Of a stretch of 64,000 nt of DNA, positions 53,295-63,262 are shown piece after piece (positions within the stretch are counted from its first letter, which is position 1; each line of letters begins with the position of its first letter). This stretch comes from Bacteroidota bacterium (GTDB lineage: Bacteria > Bacteroidota > Bacteroidia > NS11-12g > UBA955): assembly GCA_963169345.1 (NCBI GenBank), contig CAUJCT010000001.1, positions 1 to 64,000 of the forward strand, written 5' to 3'. The translations under genes were made by a program, and so were the position numbers. The notes under the pieces were generated by a model. The model did no database searches and had not been told where the DNA came from. It worked only from the letters and a program-made list of their open reading frames with translations.

Positions 53295-53801
53295 TTGGAT
53301 AAAGAAACAAAAGATAGCGTTTTTAAAGGATTGTATTTACAGCATTACAAAGAACTGGAGCGGTATTGCAGAGCCATGTTCCCGGATGATGATTTAGCTA
53401 AAGACCTGCTATCGGAAACCATATCCAAAGCTTACCAGAATTTTGAGAGAATCAAAGATGTTAACAGTTTTAAAGCTTATGTATTTGGCATTTGTCGGAA
53501 TCTGTTCAAAAAGCATATTCGAGACAGAAAGTACTTTGAGAATCTAGCTATTGCAGAACATATTCCGGCTGAAATGCCCGGAGATAAAGCTGAAATAGAC
53601 AGATTATACAAAGCACTGGCAATGCTGGATGATAAGCAGAGAGAGATCATTACTTTATTTGAACTGACAGGTTTTAAACTGCAGGAAATCGCCGACATGT
53701 TGGAAATGCCCGTCAATACAGTAAAAACTCATCTCAGTAGAGGAAAGGAAAAACTTCGATTGATTCTTAAAGAAGAAAACATTTCAACCAGTAAAACATG
53801 A
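53295..53801 (+). CDS. ECF-type RNA polymerase sigma factor
   Basis: A 168-residue sigma-70 family protein of the extracytoplasmic-function group. Region 2 is YKELERYCRAMFPDDDLAKD then LLSETISKAYQNFERIKDVN and FKAYVFGICRNLFKKHIRD. Region 4 is KALAMLDDKQREIITLFELT then GFKLQEIADMLEMPVNTVKT and HLSRGKEKLR (helix-turn-helix). The start appears to be TTG at 53295; an upstream ATG is closed at once by a stop. It overlaps the next gene, a likely anti-sigma factor, as ATGA (53798-53801). Confidence 0.92.
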   Translation: MDKETKDSVFKGLYLQHYKELERYCRAMFPDDDLAKDLLSETISKAYQNFERIKDVNSFKAYVFGICRNLFKKHIRDRKYFENLAIAEHIPAEMPGDKAEIDRLYKALAMLDDKQREIITLFELTGFKLQEIADMLEMPVNTVKTHLSRGKEKLRLILKEENISTSKT

Positions 53802-55465
53802 AAGAACAAAATTTTTTAGACGAACTCTTTGACAAAGCCAGAAATGAAAAGAATCGATTTGATCCGGATGAGGTTTTAAAAGCCGCAACTGATCCAAAAC
53901 CTTCATTTAAGATGCCATTCAAACAACTGTGGATTGCCGCAGCGGCTAGTTTGCTTATTATTTTAGGTATTGTTGGTTTTGAAAACCTTAAACAATCCAG
54001 GCAAAACAATCCGGAGTCAGTTGTCATAACCGATTCAGTCAGTAATACATTGGCCGTGAATGAACATAATGACTCAGCTTCTCAAGTTAACTCCTCTGAT
54101 TTTGATGCTTCAATGGATAATAGTCAGGCTATTCCTTTAGATGAAGATAGCATTCACCGGATTCCATCTGTTAATTCTCAACACGAAGTTCCCCTTAACA
54201 ATTCAAAACAAATTTCCACAGCAACAACAAAAGTGGAGGTATTAAGTGGTGAGCCGGAAAAACTGAGACTTTTGCAACAAGTGCCGGTACAACACTTCGA
54301 AATTTTGGCCAACAGAGACACTATGATTATGACAGAGGACGGTTTAAGATTGTATTTTGAAGGTCAGGGCATAATCAACAAGCAAAATCAGGTTGTTCAG
54401 GGATTGGTTCAGGTGGATGTTAAAAATTGCTTTGGATTGAATCAATATGTAAGAGAAGATTTGAGCACCTTTTCGAATGGTAACTTATTGGAAACTGCAG
54501 GTATGTTCAGAATTGAATTAACGCAAGGCAAAGACACCTTGCAAATCAGACAGGGCTATGATTATGGAGTAGGGTTAAACAGAGAAATTCCTGAACGTAT
54601 GCAATTGTATTACGGAAATGCAGATATCAAAAACGGTATCAACTGGAAACTGGATCCGGTAGGGAAAACTCCGGCGCCGATAGTAGTAGTAACAGGTGGT
54701 AAATATGAAAAAGTAACAGACCCGTTTTTTTACAAGAATTACCGCTTCAAGAAAAGTGATATGCTTCAACTGTTGGATAGTTCATGGTTAGCGCATTTTA
54801 CATCGGATAACAGACAAATCATTGGTCGACGCTCCTGCAATGGAGAAACAGATGCCTACCTATCAGCGTGCCTGACCTTTAATGAGCAATTGGCCCCGGA
54901 GCTGGCAAAAATGGAAATGTTTAACATTAACAGCCGAATGACAGAATTTACTTTCACTTGTTATTCGAAAGACAAATACGCCTATGCTATAACTAAAGGT
55001 GCTATAGACAGTGTCAAATCCTACGTACCACCAAGTGATTTCAATTATTTATCCATGCCAATGTTGTTTCCAATTACAACAGGATGGATCAACGTGGATT
55101 GTGTGCCAAGACTGGAAGTCAAATGGAGAAAACTGAATCGGGTTGAAAAAACAGATGTTAAGGTAGTGCTTCCGGAAGCATTAAAAGTTAAAGCCTACTT
55201 GTACATACCTGAGACAAATTCCATAGCCAGATTAATGAACACTGATAGCAGGGTATTAATATTTAAAAACATTCCGGCTGGTTATGATGTCAGACTGATT
55301 ATAACCTCCTTTGATAAAGAACAGTTCATCGTTTATTCAGGCGATTTTAATGTAAACGGACAAGCCTTAGAAGTTGATGCCTTTACCCGCTTGAATGGGT
55401 TGGATGAATATCTGGACTGGTTGAAAAAAGTATGTGCAGAGGTAGATGCTGCAAAATCACTATAG
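53798..55465 (+). CDS. Membrane-bound putative anti-sigma factor with large periplasmic domain
   Basis: A 555-residue protein. About 45 cytosolic residues come first (LDELFDKARNEKNRFDPDEV), then one membrane helix (WIAAAASLLIILGIVGF), a polar linker rich in Ser/Asn/Asp and a large periplasmic region. That region has VPVQHFEILANRDTMIMTED, EGQGIINKQNQVVQGLVQVD, VKAYLYIPETNSIARLMN and other beta-rich stretches. Position directly after, and overlapping, an ECF sigma gene implies that the N-terminal part holds the sigma factor at the membrane. No canonical zinc HxxxCxxC motif is present. The periplasmic domain, perhaps the sensor, is of no family I recognise. Confidence 0.65.
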   Translation: MKEQNFLDELFDKARNEKNRFDPDEVLKAATDPKPSFKMPFKQLWIAAAASLLIILGIVGFENLKQSRQNNPESVVITDSVSNTLAVNEHNDSASQVNSSDFDASMDNSQAIPLDEDSIHRIPSVNSQHEVPLNNSKQISTATTKVEVLSGEPEKLRLLQQVPVQHFEILANRDTMIMTEDGLRLYFEGQGIINKQNQVVQGLVQVDVKNCFGLNQYVREDLSTFSNGNLLETAGMFRIELTQGKDTLQIRQGYDYGVGLNREIPERMQLYYGNADIKNGINWKLDPVGKTPAPIVVVTGGKYEKVTDPFFYKNYRFKKSDMLQLLDSSWLAHFTSDNRQIIGRRSCNGETDAYLSACLTFNEQLAPELAKMEMFNINSRMTEFTFTCYSKDKYAYAITKGAIDSVKSYVPPSDFNYLSMPMLFPITTGWINVDCVPRLEVKWRKLNRVEKTDVKVVLPEALKVKAYLYIPETNSIARLMNTDSRVLIFKNIPAGYDVRLIITSFDKEQFIVYSGDFNVNGQALEVDAFTRLNGLDEYLDWLKKVCAEVDAAKSL

Positions 55466-55472
55466 TTATAAC

Positions 55473-57296
55473 TTATCGTAAAACTGTCAAAGAACCAGAT
55501 TCGTTATGCAGTTTATTGTGAATGTCTTTAGCAAAAATTCTGTAGACATATACATCTTGCTGCACCAATTCATCCTTATAAGTGCCATCCCAGCCAATAT
55601 CCGGATCATCCGTTCTGAAAAGCAATTCACCCCATCTGTTGTATATTTCTAAAGTATAGCTGATGATGTGATTGGTGTAAGGTTTAAATTCGGAAGTTTT
55701 TGGATTGAAAGCATTAGGCACAAACAGAAAAACTTCGTTGTTATAAATCACTAAAACAGAATCGCTGTAACAACCTTTATCGTTATACACCCTAAGTCGC
55801 ACCTGATAAGCAGAGGTATCTAAAATGATTCTTTGAAGTTGTTTGGCCCAAAGACTATCTGTTTCATAAAACCATTGATACCGGTATGTCAAATTAAAAT
55901 TAACTGGAAAAAATTGGTATTCATTTTTACCAGTGACAAGTACAGAAAAAAACGGGTCCGGTTTTAAATAAGAGGAAATTGTTCCGTAAAAGGTATCTTT
56001 ACATGAATTGGAATCGATCGAAAATAAACCAATTGAATAAATTCTTTCAGATTCAGGTATTAGCACCAGTTCTTTTTCGATGTGTAAGACAGTATCAACA
56101 CGCCATGTGTACGAACTATTTTTAGTAAGATGTGCCGGGACTATTGTTAAAGTATCTCCAATACATACCTGAGTTTCCTTAAAACTGACACCATGTTTAT
56201 GATTGACAATATTTAAGTTCTGAATTATTGAATCAATACAAAATGAATCTTTTGAGAGGAGTTTTACATTGTAGGTACCCGGTTGATTAAATTTGTGGTA
56301 AATACCTGGCGTATTGTTACTGACAACCGAGGCTCCATCATCAAAATCCCATTCATACTTATTGAATCCGACACTAAAGTTTTTGAAAAAAATGGTTTCG
56401 TATAAACAGTATTTTGACTGCACCTGATAATCAACAAATCTGTCATCTTCACTTACCGGGATAGTATATTCAGTTGCGCAGCTTTTATCATCTCTATAGA
56501 TTAGTTTTAAGTTCTGTCTTTCATTCAATTTAACATAAAATCTATCTGTATCACCCTGAGTTAAAAGTTTTGATTTGTAATCATAAACATTAAAGCTATA
56601 GCGATTATTCAACAATACATTGATATCATCGTTGCATTGATACACATTTGGGTGCGTATTCAGATTCTGACATTCAAAATCAATCCACATGAGTGCAGTA
56701 TGTCCCCCTTCAGAACAACCCTTGACTTCGAATTTAAGTGTAACTGTTTTACCTTTCAGATTCAGCAATTTTATGACTGCAGGTTTCCATTTAATAAACC
56801 GGTTATATAAATTTCCTTTGACAAAAAAACTATAACCCTGAAAGCTAAAATCGAGAGTACTTGAATTCTGATAATAAACATCAGAGCTATCGTAAACACT
56901 GATACTATAATAAGCATCATGAATTTCATAGTACATAGCATACCAGTATGGCAATTGAAAAGTATCGCTGTCTATATATAACTCTCGTTCTATACTGTAT
57001 AAATTGTGTGTATAGCTATTTCTTAAAAAAGTACCTAATCTGAGAGAATACAAGCCTCCACTAGGGCAAACAGCTGGTTCATTAACATCTGCATGGATTT
57101 TATCTGTATCGCCAGTTATATAAAAGCCCGAATAATTGACACCTAAATTTGGGCTAACTACTGCCCCATTCAACCTGGCAGTCCAGGCACCTAAGTCAGC
57201 ATTCTCAAACCCATAGTTATTTTGAGCATGCACGACATGACTGCACACAAACATTAAGAAAGCAAGGCAACAATACTTTGTCCTTGAATACTTCAT
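55473..57296 (-). CDS. PKD-domain protein with gliding-motility (CHU_C) T9SS C-terminal domain
   Basis: A 607-residue secreted protein with a signal peptide (YCCLAFLMFVCSHVVHAQ). The N-terminal part is jellyroll-like (YGFENADLGAWTARLNGAVV) and a PKD domain follows at about residues 300-370 (YEWDFDDGASVVSNNTPG). The C-terminal type B sorting domain has FVPNAFNPKTSEFKPYTNHI, LEIYNRWGELLFRTDDPDIG, WDGTYKDELVQQDVYVYRIF. Type B domains target proteins to the surface through the type IX system. It is convergent with the anti-sigma gene, 7 bp apart. The function is likely structural or adhesive. Confidence 0.9.
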   Translation of the reverse strand: MKYSRTKYCCLAFLMFVCSHVVHAQNNYGFENADLGAWTARLNGAVVSPNLGVNYSGFYITGDTDKIHADVNEPAVCPSGGLYSLRLGTFLRNSYTHNLYSIERELYIDSDTFQLPYWYAMYYEIHDAYYSISVYDSSDVYYQNSSTLDFSFQGYSFFVKGNLYNRFIKWKPAVIKLLNLKGKTVTLKFEVKGCSEGGHTALMWIDFECQNLNTHPNVYQCNDDINVLLNNRYSFNVYDYKSKLLTQGDTDRFYVKLNERQNLKLIYRDDKSCATEYTIPVSEDDRFVDYQVQSKYCLYETIFFKNFSVGFNKYEWDFDDGASVVSNNTPGIYHKFNQPGTYNVKLLSKDSFCIDSIIQNLNIVNHKHGVSFKETQVCIGDTLTIVPAHLTKNSSYTWRVDTVLHIEKELVLIPESERIYSIGLFSIDSNSCKDTFYGTISSYLKPDPFFSVLVTGKNEYQFFPVNFNLTYRYQWFYETDSLWAKQLQRIILDTSAYQVRLRVYNDKGCYSDSVLVIYNNEVFLFVPNAFNPKTSEFKPYTNHIISYTLEIYNRWGELLFRTDDPDIGWDGTYKDELVQQDVYVYRIFAKDIHNKLHNESGSLTVLR

Positions 57297-57426
57297 AACA
57301 TAGTTTTAATGCTTGGATTGATTTATCACCAACACAATAATTCAAATATAACTATTTAAAGTTTAATATAAAAACAAAGAAACGAGAATAAAGGCCAGAT
57401 TCAGCCTGTTTGCAAATTTTAGATTA

Positions 57427-59727
57427 TCAGAATGATGCGCTATAACTTAAAGCAGGCATGATTGGCAGCTGATTAACGCGGGTAAAATTCACTCGGTCAA
57501 AATAGAATATGTTTTGTCTGTTGTAGATATTGGTAACCGATAAAACGACATGACTTTTGAACTCTTTGGTATTTCTAATGTTGTATCTCACAGATGCATC
57601 TAATCTGTGATAGGCAGGCAATCGACCGCCATTTAATTCACCGTAGAGAATACCCAGCTGACCATTGGACTGCATATAATTGAAACTTGGTCCACTTTGG
57701 AAATCAAATTTCTCGTAGAATCCTGTGGTTTGGGTAAAAGGAAATCCTGAACCAAAATTCCAGCGCAGGTTTGCAGATAATTTATTTTTCTTATCAAGGA
57801 CATAATCAATGACAAAATTGGCATTGTGTCTTCTGTCCCAGTGAGGATTATATGAAACTATACCATCCGTTCTGGTGACATAAGTCAAAGAATAAACAGC
57901 CCAGATAAATAATTTCTTTCCATCATCATATTTAAATTTAAAATCACCACCGTATGCATTACCCTTTTCTATAAGAAAATCTTTTTTCAATCTTTCTGAG
58001 AATACAGAATAGTCACCATCATCATCAAACAATTTATCTCTGTTGATATTGGTAATCTGGTCGAAGGATTTGAAAAAACCTTCAATACCAAAATCCATAT
58101 ATTTATTGATATCGTAATCGAAACCCAATACAGCCTGTCGTGCAAGTTGCAATCTGCTTTTAACTTCTTTACCATCAAATTTTTTAGGTAAATTATCAGG
58201 ACCACTTAAAAATCCGTAAAACAAGTTGACTACATCTCTATCGCTAAAAGCTGAAAGTAAATTTTGAGAGTATTTACCAATACCGCCTTTAAGTGTTAGT
58301 TTTTTATTGATAAGGTATTTACCATTGATGCGGGGTTCAAGAGAAGTATTTCCCAGGGAAGCGTAATACTGCAATCTTGTTCCTGCCTCCAGAGCAAATT
58401 TATTCCTCACCCATTTATATAAGGCAAATCCACAAATTTCAGTGGTAAACTGTTCCTGGGAAATATAGCGGTTATTGGAATTATAGATATTGAAATAGGT
58501 ACTGAAAGCATTGATTTCAAAACCGTATTTAATTTCGTCTTTATTATTATAGCCGAGAGCACTTACCCCCATATTTAAACCTGAGATAGAACTTTGTCTT
58601 GGTTTTAAATCAATTTCTTTTTGTTGAATATCGTAATCTGAATAAGCGATGAAGGCATCAATTTTAGATTGCTTTCCTTCCGGAATGAGTGTGAAACGGG
58701 CACTTGCACCAGTCTGATTCCAACTATATTTTGTGGAGCCAGGGAAGTTAACATTGTCTCTGAAATTAAAACCAAACAATCGAATACTACTTCCATTTGG
58801 AGAGTTAAAAGTAATTTTACCATATATATCGTTGAAATTATATGGCAGTTTATCCGGATCAGCATACTGATAAAACACTTTGGAGCTTCTGTCAAGAAAT
58901 GAATTTTTAATTGAAAGTATAAAACTTGAACTACCTCTGCCCGGTATAAATTTCTTTAATGGACCTTCAAGTGAGAGTTTACCGAGAAATGGACTTAAAC
59001 TAAAATTACCACTGAGCTTATTTCTGTTCCCGTCTCTGGTTTTAACATCAACAATTGCAGACACCCTTCCACCGTGTTCAGCTCCAAATGCAGCAGAATA
59101 TACATCTGCTGATTTCATAAGGTCGGCATCAAATATGGAGAATAATCCAATAGAATGAAACGGATTGTAAATGGTCATCCCATCCAACAAAATCTTATTC
59201 ATTACCGGACTTCCACCTCTTATGTACAATTGACCACCCTGGTCACCACTAAAAACAACGCCAGGCAAAATCTGCAGGTATTGAACTAAATCGGGAGTGC
59301 CACCAACAGTCGGAATTTTGAATAAATGTGCAGGTTTAATTTTTGTATTCCCTATCTCTATATCTTCCTTTTTATGTTTGCGAATGACTGTTTTTCGGGC
59401 CTCATCAAAACTATTGACATTGGGATTTAAAAAGATATTATGAACAGAAATGGTTCCACTTAATATGGTAAATTTAAAGGTATCTGTTTCGTAACCGGCG
59501 AGAGAAACAATAAAGGTGTATTTCTGAGGCTCAAGTCCATTGACTATATAATAACCTTCCGCATTAGAATTTGAACTCTTATCGGTTCCTTTAACGGTAA
59601 TCAGAACATTATCCAGCTCAACACCAGATACGGCATCTTTAATAAAACCTTTCAATCCGCCCGTTTGGGCATTCGAATTAAAAATAATTGAAACAAATAA
59701 AAACAGCAGCAAAAAACGCAAAAACAT
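57427..59727 (-). CDS. TonB-dependent receptor with CarboxypepD-like N-terminal domain
   Basis: A 766-residue outer membrane receptor. After a signal peptide (FLRFLLLFLFVSIIFNSNAQ) comes a CarboxypepD_reg-like domain (LKGFIKDAVSGVELDNVLIT, EGYYIVNGLEPQKYTFIVS). The plug follows (GTPDLVQYLQILPGVVFSGD, LYIRGGSPVMNKILLDGMTI, SAAFGAEHGGRVSAIVDVKT), then the barrel. No SusD partner is adjacent, so it is not a classic glycan-utilisation pair, and the substrate is unknown. The ATG at 59727 is chosen because the promoter box TAAGTTTG lies 5 bp upstream; the frame extends to 59763. Confidence 0.9.
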   Translation of the reverse strand: MFLRFLLLFLFVSIIFNSNAQTGGLKGFIKDAVSGVELDNVLITVKGTDKSSNSNAEGYYIVNGLEPQKYTFIVSLAGYETDTFKFTILSGTISVHNIFLNPNVNSFDEARKTVIRKHKKEDIEIGNTKIKPAHLFKIPTVGGTPDLVQYLQILPGVVFSGDQGGQLYIRGGSPVMNKILLDGMTIYNPFHSIGLFSIFDADLMKSADVYSAAFGAEHGGRVSAIVDVKTRDGNRNKLSGNFSLSPFLGKLSLEGPLKKFIPGRGSSSFILSIKNSFLDRSSKVFYQYADPDKLPYNFNDIYGKITFNSPNGSSIRLFGFNFRDNVNFPGSTKYSWNQTGASARFTLIPEGKQSKIDAFIAYSDYDIQQKEIDLKPRQSSISGLNMGVSALGYNNKDEIKYGFEINAFSTYFNIYNSNNRYISQEQFTTEICGFALYKWVRNKFALEAGTRLQYYASLGNTSLEPRINGKYLINKKLTLKGGIGKYSQNLLSAFSDRDVVNLFYGFLSGPDNLPKKFDGKEVKSRLQLARQAVLGFDYDINKYMDFGIEGFFKSFDQITNINRDKLFDDDGDYSVFSERLKKDFLIEKGNAYGGDFKFKYDDGKKLFIWAVYSLTYVTRTDGIVSYNPHWDRRHNANFVIDYVLDKKNKLSANLRWNFGSGFPFTQTTGFYEKFDFQSGPSFNYMQSNGQLGILYGELNGGRLPAYHRLDASVRYNIRNTKEFKSHVVLSVTNIYNRQNIFYFDRVNFTRVNQLPIMPALSYSASF

Positions 59728-59732
59728 AAATG

Positions 59733-59740
59733 CAAACTTA
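59733..59740 (-). promoter_or_regulatory. -7 promoter box of the TonB receptor gene, adjacent to start
   Basis: Minus-strand TAAGTTTG is followed by CATTT and the ATG at 59727; a leaderless mRNA is predicted. Confidence 0.6.
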
Positions 59741-59784
59741 GGGAAATGTAAACGCAATACCATATTTCTTTTACCTTTACTGGC

Positions 59785-61194
59785 TTATGATTGGAAATTA
59801 GAGGAATGCAATTTCTGTCTTCCTGATGTAAGCAGGTTAATAATAAAATAGGTACTGAAAAATACCACTAAAAATAAACAGAGTTCAAGAGCAAAGGTTT
59901 CGTTTGCCCAATCATATACAGGAAGATGCATCACCAATTTAGACAAAAACAATGAGCAAAACGCTGCGACCAATGAAAAAGCTGCTATATAAATATGCCA
60001 TCTCACATTGTAATGACCGATATTTTGCCAATAATAGACAAAAATAAAAGCTGTCATTGAGCAAGATAATCCAATACTCCAGGCATTGGCAGCACCCTGA
60101 ATGCCATTTTCCGGAATTAAAACTAAAGCAGATATTCCTCCACAAATCAGACCAATTAAATTACAAACTAAAATGGTTTTAAATTTATTGGCAGCATGTA
60201 AACCATGACTGATAATATTTGTAACACTAAATGCTAATACCCCCGAAGCAAGATTTAAAAACAATGGTCTTACCTCTTCAAATCCATTACCGAATAAAAA
60301 TGACCAGAAATCAGTTGGCAACAACATCATCAACAGCATGGCCAGCAATGTACCGAAGAAATTGATTGTCATTATTTTTTCAGTAATTTTAAAATGTTGG
60401 CTCTCTCCTACTGTGTTGAGAATTTTCATGTGCTGCATTTGCGCCATACTATGACCTAAAATCCAGATAGACTCACACAAAATAACAGCATTGTTGTAGA
60501 CGCCCAAAGCAGCTTCACTTATAAAAAATGCGACCAGAAAAAAGTTGAGTCTGTAGTTTAAAAACTGAATGGCCTGTGCACTCTGAATCCATACGCCACT
60601 TCTAAGTATCTCCGGTTCAAATACAAAAGTACTGTCTCCAAATTTTAAATGAGATTGAACCATCCTGTAAGACACCATTACACTAATTAAGAGCGCTAAA
60701 AAAAACGCAAGGATATAATTACGAGAATGATAATCACCCAGCAGACCACTAAGAAAAAACCCAATCAGTAATAAAACTGGAACAACCAGAAGAGATATGT
60801 TTCTTTTATGTACTTCCTGTTTGCCCATCAATAAAAGATGATGGAGATTTACAACGGATAGTAATAAAGCCGCAGGAGCAATGAAATATTTATAAGGTAA
60901 TTGAGTAAATACCAATATTGGTAAAGACAAGAGACAAACTCCGGTAATCCATAGCAAACTGCTGTTCCAAAGTCTTCTTTGTGCATATTTATAAGACAAA
61001 TTTATAATAGCAGTGCTGTTTCCGAAATCACAAAACAATTGTAAGAGCGCAACAGAAGACATAAAAAGACCAATTTCTCCGCGACCTTCCGGTCCAAGAT
61101 ATCGGGAAACCAGGATAACAGTCAGCAGCCCGATAACTGCAACTAAAGTTTTAGAAACAAAATTGGATAATATGCCTTTGACAAATGCAGTCAA
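59785..61194 (-). CDS. Polysaccharide flippase (Wzx/MATE-like oligosaccharide exporter)
   Basis: A 469-residue protein with about 12-14 membrane helices. The N-terminus LSNFVSKTLVAVIGLLTVIL then VSRYLGPEGRGEIGLF is the signature of the oligosaccharide flippase (RfbX/Wzx) superfamily. It moves lipid-linked glycan units from the cytosolic to the periplasmic leaflet. The start is TTG, 2 bp after the SUI1 stop. Last gene of the lipid kinase-SUI1-flippase run. Confidence 0.87.
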   Translation of the reverse strand: MTAFVKGILSNFVSKTLVAVIGLLTVILVSRYLGPEGRGEIGLFMSSVALLQLFCDFGNSTAIINLSYKYAQRRLWNSSLLWITGVCLLSLPILVFTQLPYKYFIAPAALLLSVVNLHHLLLMGKQEVHKRNISLLVVPVLLLIGFFLSGLLGDYHSRNYILAFFLALLISVMVSYRMVQSHLKFGDSTFVFEPEILRSGVWIQSAQAIQFLNYRLNFFLVAFFISEAALGVYNNAVILCESIWILGHSMAQMQHMKILNTVGESQHFKITEKIMTINFFGTLLAMLLMMLLPTDFWSFLFGNGFEEVRPLFLNLASGVLAFSVTNIISHGLHAANKFKTILVCNLIGLICGGISALVLIPENGIQGAANAWSIGLSCSMTAFIFVYYWQNIGHYNVRWHIYIAAFSLVAAFCSLFLSKLVMHLPVYDWANETFALELCLFLVVFFSTYFIINLLTSGRQKLHSSNFQS

Positions 61195-61196
61195 GA

Positions 61197-61535
61197 CTAA
61201 ATATTATTGGTTTTATAACCTTTAGAAACCAGGTAATCCTTTACCTTTTTTACATTGTCGCCCTGAATCAGGATTTCGCCATCAACAATGCTGCCACCGG
61301 TTCCACAAAAGTTTTTGAGCTGTTTGGCAAGCGCTTCCATATCAGATAATTTTCCAACAAAACCTTTTATTAGAGTAGCTTTTTTACCGCCTCTTTGTTT
61401 GGTTTCCAATCTGATGATTAGTTTTTGTAAACGGGGTTCCAGTGTTTCAGATTCTTCAAATTCAGAGTTAAATTCAAAATCTGAATCGGTGCTGTAGACC
61501 ATTCCATCTGATTCGCGTTTCACTTTTTTACTCAT
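61197..61535 (-). CDS. SUI1/eIF1-like translation initiation factor
   Basis: A 112-residue protein with a charged variable N-terminus and the SUI1 fold (LIIRLETKQRGGKKATLIKG, LAKQLKNFCGTGGSIVDGEI, LIQGDNVKKVKDYLVSKGY). It is the bacterial YciH-type homologue of eukaryotic initiation factor eIF1; in bacteria its role is less certain, possibly favouring correct initiation codons. It overlaps the upstream lipid kinase gene by 8 bp. Confidence 0.93.
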   Translation of the reverse strand: MSKKVKRESDGMVYSTDSDFEFNSEFEESETLEPRLQKLIIRLETKQRGGKKATLIKGFVGKLSDMEALAKQLKNFCGTGGSIVDGEILIQGDNVKKVKDYLVSKGYKTNNI

Positions 61536-62403
61536 AACAAAGGATTTTCAAACTTGATGGTTCAATATTAACATTTATTTCCTTACCCAGCCAAATCGGT
61601 TCACCATCAACATGCACCGGACCTTCATTTTCACGTCTGATTACAAAATCGGAACCTACAAACACTTCGCTGTGTTTGTTTTTATGAAGATTTCCTTTCA
61701 TGAGACTGCTGACAATAAACGGCAAATCAATTGAGGTGAATTTTTTTAGCACCACTACATTGAATTCGCCATCATCAGGCAATGCTCCCGGATGCACCAT
61801 AACATTATTGCCCCATTGAGTTGCATTGGCAATAGCAATCATAAAAGCATTGCCCTCCCATACCCTTTTACCATTTTTATAGACCTGATAAAACTGGCTT
61901 TTGTAGTTAAGCTGACCAATAATGGTTTTGACATAACCCTGTAGCCCTCTTTTCTTTTTATTTGCAAAAGCTGAACTAATGTGTGCATCAAAACCTATTC
62001 CCCCAATATTGATCATACAATGCCTGTTGAACCACACAGTATCAATTGGCTTAACCTTGTATTTACCAATCTCACTGATGGCTTTTGCTGTATCCAATGG
62101 CATTTTAAAATGTCTGGCAAAACCATTGCCGGAGCCAAGTGGAATAACGCCAAGTGCTATACCTGTATTGACCAGCCTGGATGCAATCTGATTGATAGTA
62201 CCATCTCCACCTGCACCCATTACTATGTCTGCTTTTTCTTTGATAGCCTTCTCTGTTAACAACAGCACATCATCAGCTTTTTCAGTAGGCCAAATCGAAA
62301 CATCAAAAAGCGAATGGTCAATATGGCGTTCTATAAGTTTAGGCAAATCCTTTACTTTTTTTCGCCCTGAAAACGGATTATATATGACGACTAATTTATG
62401 CAA
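61528..62403 (-). CDS. Diacylglycerol kinase-family lipid kinase (YegS/BmrU-like)
   Basis: A protein of about 291 residues with the DAGK catalytic fold. KLVVIYNPFSGRKK opens the domain, the ATP motif is ADIVMGAGGDGTINQIAS, and GVIPLGSGNGFARHF and the C-terminal GPVHVDGEPIW are typical. It phosphorylates a lipid, diacylglycerol or a sphingoid-type base. There is no ATG: I take the TTG at 62403 because the domain starts there. The frame continues to a TTG at 62463 with an unconvincing hydrophobic extension. First gene of the run with SUI1 and flippase. Confidence 0.85.
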   Translation of the reverse strand: MHKLVVIYNPFSGRKKVKDLPKLIERHIDHSLFDVSIWPTEKADDVLLLTEKAIKEKADIVMGAGGDGTINQIASRLVNTGIALGVIPLGSGNGFARHFKMPLDTAKAISEIGKYKVKPIDTVWFNRHCMINIGGIGFDAHISSAFANKKKRGLQGYVKTIIGQLNYKSQFYQVYKNGKRVWEGNAFMIAIANATQWGNNVMVHPGALPDDGEFNVVVLKKFTSIDLPFIVSSLMKGNLHKNKHSEVFVGSDFVIRRENEGPVHVDGEPIWLGKEINVNIEPSSLKILCYE

Positions 62404-62565
62404 TCTGAATTTGAAAACTATTAGAAGACCTACCGCTTTTAAAATAAATACAGGAATGGCCAAAATAAATTAAGCTCACATCTACATTCAATGCAGGCTT
62501 ATTCAACCTATCAAATATTTTTTGTAGTAAAACTTTAAATTTAAATATGGAAAAGTTGGACACGT

Positions 62566-63222
62566 TTATTTATTGAATGCAAACTGAATAATGTTGGCGC
62601 CCATTTTTAAAGCCTCCTGCCTTTTCTCCTCAGGGTCGTTGTATACAGACTGATCTTCCCAACCATTTCCAAGGTCACACTCGTAAGAGAAAAAACAAAC
62701 CAGACGACCTTCGTATATCAAACCGAAACCCTGAGGCGCCTTACCTTCGTGTTCGTGTATTTTTGGAAGACCTTTGTCGAAGTTGTAAGACTGGTGGTAT
62801 ATAGCATGAGAAAAAGGCAATTCAATAAATTCCAGTTCCGGGAAAACCTTTTTCATTTGAGGCACTATAAATGGTTTTAAACCATAGTTATCGTCAATAT
62901 GAAGAAATCCACCTGCTACCAGATATTTTCTAAGATTGTTGGCTTCAGCATCAGAAAAAACTACATTGCCATGACCGGTTAGATACAGCCAGGGGTAATT
63001 AAAAATTTCAGGAGAACCAATTTCTACAACAGCATCAGAAGGATTGATAGATGTTTTGATGTTTCTATTGCAGAAGTTAATAAGATTTGGCAAAGCAGTT
63101 TTATTGGCATACCAATCGCCTCCGCCTTTGTATTTAACTTTTGCTATTTTAAATCCATAATCGGTTGTTGCAGAAGAGAACAACATCACTATTAAAACAA
63201 GAGGTAAAAAAGTCTTTAACAT
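62566..63222 (-). CDS. DUF4159 domain protein
   Basis: A 218-residue protein with an N-terminal signal or anchor (LPLVLIVMLFSSATT). A DUF4159 domain fills the rest (YKGGGDWYANKTALPNLINF, PWLYLTGHGNVVFSDAEANN, LRKYLVAGGFLHIDDNYGLK, LPFSHAIYHQSYNF, GLIYEGRLVCFFSYECDLGN). The fold resembles glutamine-amidotransferase/ThuA-like domains (AGGFLHIDD). Family function is unknown; it often sits near MoxR/DUF58 genes, not visible here. Confidence 0.88.
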   Translation of the reverse strand: MLKTFLPLVLIVMLFSSATTDYGFKIAKVKYKGGGDWYANKTALPNLINFCNRNIKTSINPSDAVVEIGSPEIFNYPWLYLTGHGNVVFSDAEANNLRKYLVAGGFLHIDDNYGLKPFIVPQMKKVFPELEFIELPFSHAIYHQSYNFDKGLPKIHEHEGKAPQGFGLIYEGRLVCFFSYECDLGNGWEDQSVYNDPEEKRQEALKMGANIIQFAFNK

Positions 63223-63262
63223 AGCTATACAATTTTAAGCAATAGGATTCAATTTTAGAAAT

